Source: Thermodesulfovibrio sp. (lineage in GTDB: Bacteria > Nitrospirota > Thermodesulfovibrionia > Thermodesulfovibrionales > JdFR-85). From it: DNA of 26,623 nucleotides. Positions 16,838-24,771 of this stretch are shown in pieces. Position numbers and translations under genes: made by a program. The stretch lies in the NCBI GenBank assembly GCA_027050975.1, contig JALUAR010000229.1, positions 9,440 to 36,062 on the forward strand. The letters run 5' to 3'. The notes under the pieces are model-generated. The model was not told the origin of the DNA, did no database searches, and saw only the letters and a program-made list of their open reading frames with translations. Every line of letters begins with the position of its first letter. Within the stretch, counting starts at the first letter, position 1.

Positions 16838-17671
16838 ATGAGCATAAGGGTCAGGAAAGCCTCCGGCATTGTAGAGGAGTTTGACAGCAACAAACTAAAA
16901 CAGTCCCTCATAAGGTCGGGAGCAGATAAAATTACCGCAGAAGAGATAGTCGAGCGGATATTAAAAGAGACAGAACCTTATACGGATACGAAAAAGATTT
17001 ACAGTCTGGCTCGGAAGTATCTCAGGCGTTTCAATCATGCCTCGGGAATAAGGTATTCGCTTAAAAGGGCCCTTTTTCGTCTTGGTCCGACTGGCTATCC
17101 CTTTGAAAAATACTTTGGTGAGATACTCAAAAACTACGGTTACGAGGTGGAGGTTGGTGTAATAATGGAGGGCAGATGTATCAGGCATGAGATAGATGTA
17201 CTTGCAACAAAGGATAGGGAAATCACTGTTGTGGAATGCAAATATCACAATAGTTCCGGCAGATCTACTGATTCAAAGGTTGCACTTTACGTAAATTCCA
17301 GATTTAACGATCTCAGATCTGTTTTTGAGAACCGTTATCCTGACAGGAAATTTTCCGGATGGCTTGTTACAAATACCAGGTGCACCTCCGATGCCTTGCA
17401 GTATGCAGAATGTGCCGGGTTCAGGATAATCAGCTGGCGTTATCCTTCCAATGAAAGCCTTCAGTGGCTGATTGAGTCAAAGAGGCTGTATCCTGTCACA
17501 ATTATTTCCGGCATCAAGGCCGGACTGATAAAGAGTATGATTGACAGGGGAATAATCCTTTTAAAAGACCTGGCAGGGATGGATGTAGAAAAAATCCAGG
17601 ATCTGTTAGGGTTGCCAAAGACCAAGGCTGAGCTCCTGAAAAGACAGGCAGATGCCCTCTGTTTGTGCTGA
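16838..17671 (+). CDS. ATP-cone domain fused to a PD-(D/E)xK nuclease-like domain
   Basis: A 277-residue protein. Residues 1-85 look like an ATP-cone: VRKASGIVEEFDSNKLKQSL is close to the N-terminal signature of NrdR and ribonucleotide reductase allosteric sites. Residues about 88-200 look like an Mrr-like restriction endonuclease fold, with FEKYFGEILKNYGYEV, then HEIDVLAT (D120) and VVECKYH (E133, K135) forming the D-X12-ExK active site. The C-terminal part (about 225-275) may contain a helix-hairpin-helix, with DLAGMDVEKIQDLLGLP. The prediction is a DNA nuclease controlled by ATP or dATP; this is inference from domain content. No modification methylase lies nearby. Confidence 0.75.
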   Translation: MSIRVRKASGIVEEFDSNKLKQSLIRSGADKITAEEIVERILKETEPYTDTKKIYSLARKYLRRFNHASGIRYSLKRALFRLGPTGYPFEKYFGEILKNYGYEVEVGVIMEGRCIRHEIDVLATKDREITVVECKYHNSSGRSTDSKVALYVNSRFNDLRSVFENRYPDRKFSGWLVTNTRCTSDALQYAECAGFRIISWRYPSNESLQWLIESKRLYPVTIISGIKAGLIKSMIDRGIILLKDLAGMDVEKIQDLLGLPKTKAELLKRQADALCLC

Positions 17672-17678
17672 TTCGGGA

Positions 17679-17999
17679 TTACCGGTTTTTGATCTCTCCG
17701 CAGGGAACAAACTCCCTTTTTCTTATTATTGTCTCGATATCCTGTCTGCCTCTTGAATCTAACTCGGGGGTATAAAGAACAGCAACAAACAGTGTTCCTT
17801 TGCAGTTTTTGACCCAGCAGTCCTTTCTTTCGTGACCTTCTATGGCTGATTTAATCTCTTGAGATTCGCCTACATCAATCAGAAAGGTGACCCCATTGTC
17901 TAATCGGCAAAGGATAGCATAAATGCCGGGCCGATCTTTTAGATCTTTTAAATGGTAGTATGGTCCTTCAAAGGTGTAGTTCTCTATTGCAACAGGCAT
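17679..17999 (-). CDS. Small degenerate GIY-YIG-like protein
   Basis: A 106-residue protein. RPGIYAIL (about 23-30) matches the GIY strand. The YIG strand is altered to FLIDVGES, so the tyrosine is replaced. The C-terminal part RQDIETIIRKREFVPCG resembles the glutamate-bearing helix of GIY-YIG nucleases. The usual catalytic arginine is not evident in SQEIKSAIEGHERKDCW. It may have the fold without nuclease activity. ATG at 17999 has AGGA eight bases upstream. It runs tail to tail with the ATP-cone nuclease gene, seven bases apart, with no terminator hairpin visible between them. Confidence 0.6.
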   Translation of the reverse strand: MPVAIENYTFEGPYYHLKDLKDRPGIYAILCRLDNGVTFLIDVGESQEIKSAIEGHERKDCWVKNCKGTLFVAVLYTPELDSRGRQDIETIIRKREFVPCGEIKNR

Positions 18000-18108
18000 G
18001 GGACTTTTCCTGCTTCAATGCTGTTTCAGAAATATTTGTCTATTTGAGATTAACATGAACAGCCCTGTGGTGGCAAATTATCAGGTTTCACAGACTGTTT
18101 CTTCATAA

Positions 18109-18161
18109 CAGGCAGTGAGAATTGTCTTGTTGTGTCAATTCCAGGGCAATGCCCCTGCCTG
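18109..18161. repeat. Nested inverted repeats, possible three-way-junction structure
   Basis: In the 235-base gap between divergent genes, an outer pair CAGGCAG (18109-18115) and CTGCCTG (18155-18161) encloses two inner pairs: GAATTG/CAATTC (18119-18124, 18136-18141) and GGGC/GCCC (18144-18147, 18151-18154). An alternative hairpin CAGGG/CCCTG (18142-18146, 18153-18157) would compete with the outer stem. The function is unknown. The rest of 18000-18234 shows no gene. Confidence 0.4.
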
Positions 18162-18198
18162 ACTGAGGGTTGATTGGCTATTTCGTGAGGCTCGCTAA

Positions 18199-18228
18199 TT
18201 GACTTGAATCGAAGTTTTCTGTTATTTT
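18199..18228 (+). promoter_or_regulatory. Possible sigma-70 promoter for the outer-membrane protein operon
   Basis: TTGACT (18199-18204), 18 bases, TATTTT (18223-18228). Transcription would begin at about 18235, on the ATG itself. No ribosome binding site precedes that ATG, so a leaderless message is possible. The hexamers are only moderate matches. Confidence 0.35.
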
Positions 18229-18234
18229 ACAAAA

Positions 18235-19020
18235 ATGAAAAGACGATTCCTTCTTGTTTCCATAACACTTTTCCTGATTTTTAGCGAGAAAACATCTCTG
18301 GCTTTTGATATCCAGGGCATTCAGCCTGTTCATCCCTATGGTATCTTTTCTGTCTTTAGTGCCTATAATATTGAGAAGGGTAATATGGGAATGATGGTGT
18401 CTGCCGAGCGATCCATTGATCCCAATTTTTACCGCTTTTCCTTAAATGCTGAATACGGTCTTACAGACAACACAGATCTTATTTTAAATCTTCCCGTTAT
18501 AACAAATTACTACAGTAGCGAAGGGCTTGCTGATACAAGTATTGGATTTAAACAGAAGTTTCTTTCAGAGAAGAATTTGGGTCCCGCGGTCTCCTACATT
18601 TTTACTTTCTCAGTGCCAGGGAAGGATCAGTTTTCATCGGAAGGTCGCATAGGCGCGGGGCTTGTTGTCAGCAAAAGAGTAGGGCCCTTTTTAGGGAATA
18701 TGAATCTGTTCTATTACAAATCCACAAACTCTTCCCTTGAAGATGAAATTGAACTGAGGCTCGGAGCTGACCTGTCTGCAGCTCATGATTTTCATTTCCT
18801 TGCAGAGTTTCTTGTAAAAAAGAGTCACTTTTCTGAGAATGTTGATCAGCTGGAGGGTAGAGTCGGCTACAGAGTCAGATTTTCACCGGATTCTGTCGGT
18901 ACCATTGGTATAGGTTATGATTTCAAGAACAGGACTCCGGAGTTAAGAATATTCATGAGCATAGGTATAACTTACCCCTTTAAGAAACGTGAAATTAAGA
19001 GAATTTACGAGGAGGAATAA
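18235..19020 (+). CDS. Predicted outer-membrane beta-barrel protein
   Basis: A 261-residue protein with a signal peptide (basic MKRR start, hydrophobic core, about 24 residues). The rest is alternating beta-strand sequence with aromatic girdle residues, for example RFSLNAEYGLTDNTDLILNL and VGTIGIGYDFKN. The block YGLTDNTDLILNLPV is the style seen in transporter-like barrels of the MetA/phenol-degradation outer-membrane family, but I cannot assign a substrate. It is first in a run with htrA only three bases downstream, so it may be a client of, or co-regulated with, that envelope protease. The C-terminus is charged (ends RIYEEE) rather than the aromatic end typical of many barrels. Confidence 0.65.
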   Translation: MKRRFLLVSITLFLIFSEKTSLAFDIQGIQPVHPYGIFSVFSAYNIEKGNMGMMVSAERSIDPNFYRFSLNAEYGLTDNTDLILNLPVITNYYSSEGLADTSIGFKQKFLSEKNLGPAVSYIFTFSVPGKDQFSSEGRIGAGLVVSKRVGPFLGNMNLFYYKSTNSSLEDEIELRLGADLSAAHDFHFLAEFLVKKSHFSENVDQLEGRVGYRVRFSPDSVGTIGIGYDFKNRTPELRIFMSIGITYPFKKREIKRIYEEE

Positions 19021-19023
19021 TAG

Positions 19024-20373
19024 ATGAAACGATTCATTTTGTCTCTGGTGGCATTTCTGTCGATAATCATGCTTTTCAATAATCTCTATGCTGCATCAGG
19101 CCCGGGCTCGTTTGCCGATATAGTCAAACTGAGGTCGAAAAGTGTTGTGAATATCAGCACAACAAAGACGGTAAGAGAAAAGATAAGGCCTTTTCCGTTC
19201 TTTCCGAATGCTCCCTTTGATGAGGAACGGACACTTAAAAGGCACTCTCTTGGCTCTGGTTTCATTATTGATAAGGATGGCTATATTCTAACCAACTATC
19301 ATGTGATAGATAAGGCTGATGACATAAGGGTGAGGCTATGGGATGAGACCGAGTACAAGGCAACGGTGGTGGGTAAAGATCAAAAGACGGATATTGCTCT
19401 CATTAAGATACAGGCTGACAGGCCATTACCTGTGGCGCCGCTTGGTGATTCCGATGCTCTTGAGGTGGGTGATTGGGTAATTGCCATTGGTAATCCCTTC
19501 GGGTTCGGACATACCGTTACTGCAGGTATTGTGAGTGCAAAAGGAAGGGTGTTGGGTGCAGGTCCTTATGATGATTTTATACAGACAGATGCTGCAATAA
19601 ACCCGGGCAATTCAGGCGGCCCTCTGTTTAACACCGATGGCGAGGTAGTAGGTATTAGCACGGCCATCTTCTCTACATCTGGTGGTAACATAGGAATTGG
19701 GTTTGCAATACCTATTAATCTTGCAAAGGATATACTTGTTTCTCTTAAAGAGAAAGGATATGTTGAAAGGGGCTGGCTTGGTGTTACAGTTCAGAAGGTT
19801 ACCCCTGACATAGCAAAGAGTTTTGGCCTCAAGGAGGTCTACGGTGCATTGGTTGCGGATGTAACAAAGACCTCTCCTGCTGAGAAGGCGGGTATCCACA
19901 GGGGTGACATTATTATCGAGTATAACGGAAAAAAGGTGGAGGATATGTATGAGCTTCCCAGACTTGTGGCCTCCACACCTGTTGGCTCGACTGTGATTAT
20001 AAAAGTCTTCAGAGACGGTAATGAGATAGAGATACCCGTAACGATTGAAAAGCTTAGTGAGGGAATAGCAACTCCGGAATCGATTATAGAAAAGCTGCTC
20101 GGTCTAAAGGTAAAGACGCTTCATCCTGCAATTGCCGAACAGTATGGCATCAGGGATGGCGGAGCGGTTATGGTTGTGGGTGTTGACGAGGGAACCCCTG
20201 CATCTCGTGAAAATCTGCGTAAAGGGGATATAATCCTTGAGGTCAATAGAAAAAGGATTACCTCGGTTGAAGAGATGGCTACCATTGTAAAGGGTGCACG
20301 TCATGGAGAGACGGTGCTGCTTTTGATTAAGAGAAATTCCGGTTATATTTTTGTAAGTCTCAGGATTGAGTAA
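19024..20373 (+). CDS. htrA: HtrA/Deg-family periplasmic serine protease
   Basis: Envelope quality-control protease and chaperone. The 449 residues comprise a signal peptide (about 1-23), a trypsin-like domain with catalytic triad H93 (TNYHVI), D123 (KTDIALIK) and S197 (GNSGGP), a first PDZ domain (about 250-335) and a second PDZ domain (about 355-449). Two PDZ domains place it with DegP/DegQ (Do) rather than DegS. ATG at 19024 has GGAGG eight bases upstream, in the last codons of the barrel gene. It lies upstream of the tat genes and is probably co-transcribed with them. Confidence 0.95.
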   Translation: MKRFILSLVAFLSIIMLFNNLYAASGPGSFADIVKLRSKSVVNISTTKTVREKIRPFPFFPNAPFDEERTLKRHSLGSGFIIDKDGYILTNYHVIDKADDIRVRLWDETEYKATVVGKDQKTDIALIKIQADRPLPVAPLGDSDALEVGDWVIAIGNPFGFGHTVTAGIVSAKGRVLGAGPYDDFIQTDAAINPGNSGGPLFNTDGEVVGISTAIFSTSGGNIGIGFAIPINLAKDILVSLKEKGYVERGWLGVTVQKVTPDIAKSFGLKEVYGALVADVTKTSPAEKAGIHRGDIIIEYNGKKVEDMYELPRLVASTPVGSTVIIKVFRDGNEIEIPVTIEKLSEGIATPESIIEKLLGLKVKTLHPAIAEQYGIRDGGAVMVVGVDEGTPASRENLRKGDIILEVNRKRITSVEEMATIVKGARHGETVLLLIKRNSGYIFVSLRIE

Positions 20374-20395
20374 AAAGGAGGTCTTCTGACAACTT

Positions 20396-20701
20396 ATGTT
20401 TGATCTGGGAATGCAAGAGCTCATAGTTATCTTTGTTGTGGCATTGATCGTTTTCGGTCCACAGAAGCTACCGGAGCTTGCCCGTTCTCTTGGAAAAGGT
20501 ATGGCAGAGCTGCGGAAGACCCTTCAAGGTGTAAAAGAGCAGATTGATTCCGAGGTGGGAGACCTGGAGTCTCAGATAAAAGAAGAGGTGGAGGAGATAA
20601 CCAAGGATATACCAAGTGCCAAGGATTTGTATGATTGGGATCGGAAAGAAACTACCACGGATACAGCCGAAAGTGAACAGGACAAGGGGGAAAAGGAGTA
20701 G
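20396..20701 (+). CDS. tatB: Sec-independent (Tat) translocase subunit TatA/TatB
   Basis: Membrane subunit of the twin-arginine pathway, which exports folded proteins. The 101-residue protein starts MFDLGMQEL, with glutamate at position 8. One membrane helix ends in FGPQKLPELARSLGKG, followed by an amphipathic helix and a charged tail. Glu8 and the GPQKLP hinge are TatB-like; TatA usually has a different residue 8. It is the only TatA/B gene here, so it may serve both roles or a tatA may lie elsewhere. AGGAGG is 14 bases from the ATG, longer than usual, but the family N-terminus fixes the start. Confidence 0.88.
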   Translation: MFDLGMQELIVIFVVALIVFGPQKLPELARSLGKGMAELRKTLQGVKEQIDSEVGDLESQIKEEVEEITKDIPSAKDLYDWDRKETTTDTAESEQDKGEKE

Positions 20702-21493
20702 ATGGTTGATGAAAAGCTTCCCTTTACAGCTCATCTGGAGGAGTTAAGATCCAGAATTCTTAAGTCGTTGGCTGCTGTACTAATAGGTTTTGCAGGAGCC
20801 TTTTCTTTTTCAGAAAGGATATTCAAACTACTAACCCTTCCCCTGAGATACGACCTGCATGTAAAACTTACTGCTCCATACCTGGAACTGATTCCCAAGG
20901 AGTCGCCGGTTGACAAACTTGTTTTCCTTGCACCTGCAGAGGCATTCTGGATGCATATCAAGGTCTCTATTGTAACAGGTATAATTATAGCCATACCTGT
21001 TATTCTTTATCAGATATGGAGATTTGTGGCTCCAGGGCTTATGCCTAATGAAAAGCGATACATAGGGCCATTTATTGTTGTGGGAACAGGACTCTTCCTT
21101 CTGGGTGATCTTTTCTGTTTTGTTGTTATCCTTCCCTTTGCAATGGGATTTTTACTTACATATAAAACTGGTTCCCTTACCCCGATGATTTCGGTTGGAA
21201 GTTATATTGATTTTTGTCTGAAATTTCTTCTCTCCTTCGGAGCGATTTTTGAATTGCCCATAGTTATTCTCTTTCTGACAAAAATGGGATTCGTTACTCC
21301 GAAGATGCTTGCAAAAAACAGAAAGTATGCTGTTTTGATAGCATTTATTTTGGCTGCAATACTTACACCAACACCGGATGCCTTTAACCAGACTCTTATG
21401 GCAGGGCCTATCCTTATTCTTTACGAGGCTGGTATAATAATTTCAAAGATATTCTCGAGGGAAAAAAAGAGTAATGAAGGGGATTCGGGGTAA
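20702..21493 (+). CDS. tatC: Sec-independent (Tat) translocase subunit TatC
   Basis: Polytopic receptor of the Tat pathway that binds the twin-arginine signal peptide. The 263 residues form six predicted membrane helices. The family N-terminal motif HLEELRSRI is at residues 11-19. The PAEAFW block and the RFVAPGLMPNEKRY loop are also characteristic. The ATG directly follows the tatB TAG with no gap. The last 20 bases overlap the next gene. Confidence 0.96.
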   Translation: MVDEKLPFTAHLEELRSRILKSLAAVLIGFAGAFSFSERIFKLLTLPLRYDLHVKLTAPYLELIPKESPVDKLVFLAPAEAFWMHIKVSIVTGIIIAIPVILYQIWRFVAPGLMPNEKRYIGPFIVVGTGLFLLGDLFCFVVILPFAMGFLLTYKTGSLTPMISVGSYIDFCLKFLLSFGAIFELPIVILFLTKMGFVTPKMLAKNRKYAVLIAFILAAILTPTPDAFNQTLMAGPILILYEAGIIISKIFSREKKSNEGDSG

Positions 21494-21752
21494 AAGCATA
21501 AAATCTGTCACTTTTGATATTGCGGAGGGATACGTGACAGTGAACCCCCTGTTTTTAAAACCCCTTGAGATAGATGTTATCAGGGAACTGTATCGGGAAA
21601 TTCAGAAGGCTCAAAACGAGATAAGGGCGGAGAGATTTCCACACAATGATATTCAGGCAATTAGGAGTAGAAACATGAGGTTGCAGCGCTTGAATACCGC
21701 TTCTATGATTATAAGGAACTTTTTAAGGGAGCGTAGACTTTTTGTTGTATAA
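21474..21752 (+). CDS. Conserved-looking small protein of unknown function
   Basis: A 92-residue basic, mostly helical protein that I do not recognise. It starts with a short beta-rich part (SVTFDIAEGYVTVNPLFL) followed by a long charged helix. It has no signal peptide or membrane segment. It overlaps tatC by 20 bases and ends directly against the ATG of the HEAT-repeat gene, so it sits in a coupled run of tatC, this gene, HEAT and HD-GYP. That packing argues it is a real gene; the function cannot be told from sequence. Confidence 0.65.
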   Translation: MKGIRGKSIKSVTFDIAEGYVTVNPLFLKPLEIDVIRELYREIQKAQNEIRAERFPHNDIQAIRSRNMRLQRLNTASMIIRNFLRERRLFVV

Positions 21753-23390
21753 ATGGTGTTGACGGACGAAATAAAAGATTTTATACAGGCGCTTATAAAG
21801 GCAAAAAAAAATCTTCATTTATATCCAGAAAATAATCCTGTTTATATCAAGACATTAGATGACATTTACTCCAGGCTCACATCCGTCCTTCAGGAAACAG
21901 ATTCCATTACCCTCCGATTCAAACAGTATGACATTCTTTATGATACTGATGTTGTATATCATAACGAAGAGAAGGATGAGAGCTTTGCCCTCTTCTTTTT
22001 CAAAGACGGGGTAAGGGAGCTTACATTTAAGAAAGGGATCCCGAAGGAGGAGTTTGAGGAGTTTATGCAGGTTATTTCATCTGACTTTGAAAGGGATCTT
22101 GTTGATGATGACATAGTAACGCTGATGTGGGAGAAGGATTTTCAGTTTATCAGCTATGTGGTTGACGATACCATACTGGTCGAGGATGAGAATTATGAGG
22201 ATGAGGCCACGGAGCAGGCAAAATCAGGAGCAGCAGAGGATGATGAGGTGATGAAAGCCTATGAGGAGGCATTTGGAATAGAAAAATCAGAGGGAATCAA
22301 TATAGTTCCGCTTACCAATGAAGATCTGAAAAGCATAGTAGAGGAGATAGAGAATGATCAGCCGGAAAAATCAGGTAAATTAATCAGCATCCTATTTGAG
22401 ATGTTATATCTTGCTGATGGAAAGGCAGAATATGAGGAGATATCGGAGTTCTTAAAGCAGACCGTCAGATACGCCGTGCAGAACGGAAATCTGGAGGCTG
22501 TAATTTATTGTATTCGTCGGATTAACGATGCCTTTGACAAGGAGAGCTTTTCTCAAGATTTGAGGATATATCTGAGGGGGATAAAATATTATATTAACTC
22601 CATCGGGTTCGTAAAAAAACTGGGTGAGGTGCTTGATGAGGGAGTGGAATTTACTCAGGACATCATATCGGAATTTGCATCATTGCTTGATAAGAGTTCA
22701 ATTCCTCATTTCATATCAATCCTTGGTGATCTGAAGAATATCTCTGCACGAAAAACGGTTATTAGTATTCTTAGTGAGCTTGGCAAAAAGGACATACAAC
22801 TTCTTGCCAGGGGGCTTAATGACAGGCGTTGGTATGTGGTAAGGAATATAATCTACATACTCAGGCAGATAGGTGACAGGTCTGCAGTTGAGTTTCTTCT
22901 AAGGGCAGTGAGACATTCAGACAAGAGGGTTAAGAAGGAGGCCATCAGGGCACTGGGTGAGATGGGTGATGTTACAGCAGTGCAGACGCTGAAGGATTGT
23001 CTCGATGACGAGGATGAAGGGGTGAGAATGGCGACTGTGAGGGCGATAGGATATCTCCAGACCCCTGTTTCGAGAAAGATTTTGTTGGAGCAAATTAATA
23101 ACAAGCAGTTCAAAGAAAAGAGTTTTACAGAGAAAAAGGAGTTCTTTGAGGCAATCTCCAGATACAGGGATACGGAGGTTATTAACACCCTGTTTAAAAT
23201 ACTTAAAAAGAGAGCCTTCTTCAAAAGAGCCAAAAACGAGGAGATGAAAGCCGCTGCCGCTTATGCTCTTGGTTTGATGAAGGAGAAAAGCGCCGTTGAT
23301 CTGCTGGAGAAGCTAAAATCATCCAAAAACCGTTTGTTAAGAGAAAATGTTCAGATTGCACTGAAGAGGATTAGAGATGGAAAAGAGTGA
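21753..23390 (+). CDS. HEAT-repeat protein with an N-terminal domain shared with the next gene
   Basis: A 545-residue cytoplasmic protein. Residues about 8-112 form an alpha/beta domain (ALIKAKKNLHLYPENNPVYI through RELTFKKGIPKEEFEEFM) that matches, in pattern and length, the N-terminus of the following HD-GYP protein. An acidic linker (about 140-200) and a helical region follow. Residues about 310-545 are HEAT-like repeats such as DKRVKKEAIRALGEMGDVTA and DEGVRMATVRAIGYLQ. HEAT arrays are protein-binding scaffolds. The ATG abuts the previous stop, and the end overlaps the HD-GYP gene by 14 bases, so the two products are probably made in step and may form a complex. Confidence 0.82.
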   Translation: MVLTDEIKDFIQALIKAKKNLHLYPENNPVYIKTLDDIYSRLTSVLQETDSITLRFKQYDILYDTDVVYHNEEKDESFALFFFKDGVRELTFKKGIPKEEFEEFMQVISSDFERDLVDDDIVTLMWEKDFQFISYVVDDTILVEDENYEDEATEQAKSGAAEDDEVMKAYEEAFGIEKSEGINIVPLTNEDLKSIVEEIENDQPEKSGKLISILFEMLYLADGKAEYEEISEFLKQTVRYAVQNGNLEAVIYCIRRINDAFDKESFSQDLRIYLRGIKYYINSIGFVKKLGEVLDEGVEFTQDIISEFASLLDKSSIPHFISILGDLKNISARKTVISILSELGKKDIQLLARGLNDRRWYVVRNIIYILRQIGDRSAVEFLLRAVRHSDKRVKKEAIRALGEMGDVTAVQTLKDCLDDEDEGVRMATVRAIGYLQTPVSRKILLEQINNKQFKEKSFTEKKEFFEAISRYRDTEVINTLFKILKKRAFFKRAKNEEMKAAAAYALGLMKEKSAVDLLEKLKSSKNRLLRENVQIALKRIRDGKE

Positions 23391-24771
23391 ATCTGTTCAG
23401 GGAAAGGACATAATAAATCAGCTTGCCGTAGTTCTTAGAACAGGCCATTTTCATACCCCTGATAATGTTGCTGTTCTTAGCGCTATTAAGAGGTTTCTAG
23501 AACTGATAAATCCTGTGATATTGCAGGATGGTATGCTCAGGATCGATCTCATAGGAGAGTTTTTTTATATTAATGAGAACAGAGTGCGCTATCCCCTGGA
23601 ATTCCTGTTGAATTTTGATTATCTCATAAGGGAGTTCAAACGCCGTGAGCTTGGTTCCCTGACCTTTGTCTCTCAGGTCAGGCAGGAGGATATGAGGGAG
23701 TTTTTGAGGATATTTATCAACGCAGCCTTCTCTACCACACCCTTCGAGGCAATGGAGGCTGCCCTGGAAGAGATAGACAGTATCAGGGTTGAAAGACTCA
23801 AACATATAAAAGAGGAGAGGGATGTAGACAAGAGGAGGCTTGTAAAAAAGACTTACTTTAATGCCGTATCTTTTACACGTGGTATAATGCAGAAGTTAAG
23901 GGCGGGAGAGAAGGTAAGCATAAAGAAGGCTAAGAGGGTTATAGAATCAATGGTTGATACCCTTCTTTCAGAAGAGTCTTTGTTAATTGGAATGACTGCG
24001 ATAAAGGACTACGACGAGTATACTTATCATCACTCTGTAAATGTAAGCATCCTTTCCATTGCAATAGGACAGAAGATAGGTTTACACAGAAGGGCACTTA
24101 CTGAATTGGGGCTGGTTGCTTTGTTCCATGACCTTGGAAAGATGGAGATTCCTGTAGAGGTGCTGAACAAACCAACTGCATTTACAGAAGATGAATGGAA
24201 ACTGATAAGAAGGCATCCGTACTGGGGGGCCAGGGCAATCCTGAAACTGAAAGGTCTCGATAAGACATCCATTCTGAGCGCCATTGTTGCCTTTGAGCAT
24301 CATGTGCATTATGACTACACAGGTTATCCCAAGGTCAGAAGACCGTTACCTCTGGATTTCTACAGCAAGATTGTTGCCATAGCAGACCAGTATGATGCCA
24401 TGACATCGTCACGAGTCTATTCGAGGGTTCCTTTGCCTCCTGACAGGGCCCTGAGTGTAATGATGGAAAGGGCCGGTACTCAGATCGATCCCATACTGTT
24501 CAAGTTCTTTGTAAACATGGTAGGGGTATATCCCGTGGGCTCGCTTGTGTTGCTGGATACAAGAGAGCTTGGGCTGGTTTATGAGTGTAACCCTCTTTTT
24601 GCTGACAGACCGAGGGTTATGATTATAGTTGATGCCTCAGGTAAAAGACTTGAAAAGGGAAACGTAGTTGATCTTACAGAAAAGGACTCCTCAGGCAGGT
24701 ACCTGAGGAGCATTGTAAAGACTCTCGATCCTAACAAATATAAAATAAGTCTTGCTGAATATCTACTTTAA
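23377..24771 (+). CDS. HD-GYP domain protein, probable cyclic-di-GMP phosphodiesterase
   Basis: A 464-residue protein with no membrane segment. Residues about 14-114 repeat the N-terminal domain of the upstream HEAT protein. The HD-GYP domain spans about 205-400: YHHSVNVS (H219), FHDLGK (H251, D252, K255), RRHPYWG (H280), HHVHYDYTGYP (H308, H309, D313, GYP 316-318) and ADQYDAMTSSR (D337). Metal-binding residues are largely kept. The usual HHE and DGTGYP pieces are changed to HHV and DYTGYP, so activity is likely but not certain. HD-GYP domains hydrolyse c-di-GMP, a signal often tied to flagella. It meets the CsgG gene tail to tail with overlapping stop codons. Confidence 0.88.
   Translation: MEKSESVQGKDIINQLAVVLRTGHFHTPDNVAVLSAIKRFLELINPVILQDGMLRIDLIGEFFYINENRVRYPLEFLLNFDYLIREFKRRELGSLTFVSQVRQEDMREFLRIFINAAFSTTPFEAMEAALEEIDSIRVERLKHIKEERDVDKRRLVKKTYFNAVSFTRGIMQKLRAGEKVSIKKAKRVIESMVDTLLSEESLLIGMTAIKDYDEYTYHHSVNVSILSIAIGQKIGLHRRALTELGLVALFHDLGKMEIPVEVLNKPTAFTEDEWKLIRRHPYWGARAILKLKGLDKTSILSAIVAFEHHVHYDYTGYPKVRRPLPLDFYSKIVAIADQYDAMTSSRVYSRVPLPPDRALSVMMERAGTQIDPILFKFFVNMVGVYPVGSLVLLDTRELGLVYECNPLFADRPRVMIIVDASGKRLEKGNVVDLTEKDSSGRYLRSIVKTLDPNKYKISLAEYLL

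Noticed and set aside
16838..17999. Restriction-modification or defence island
   Set aside because: Two nuclease-fold genes are present but there is no methylase, helicase, toxin-antitoxin or mobile element, and neighbours are housekeeping genes; only the fusion itself is notable.
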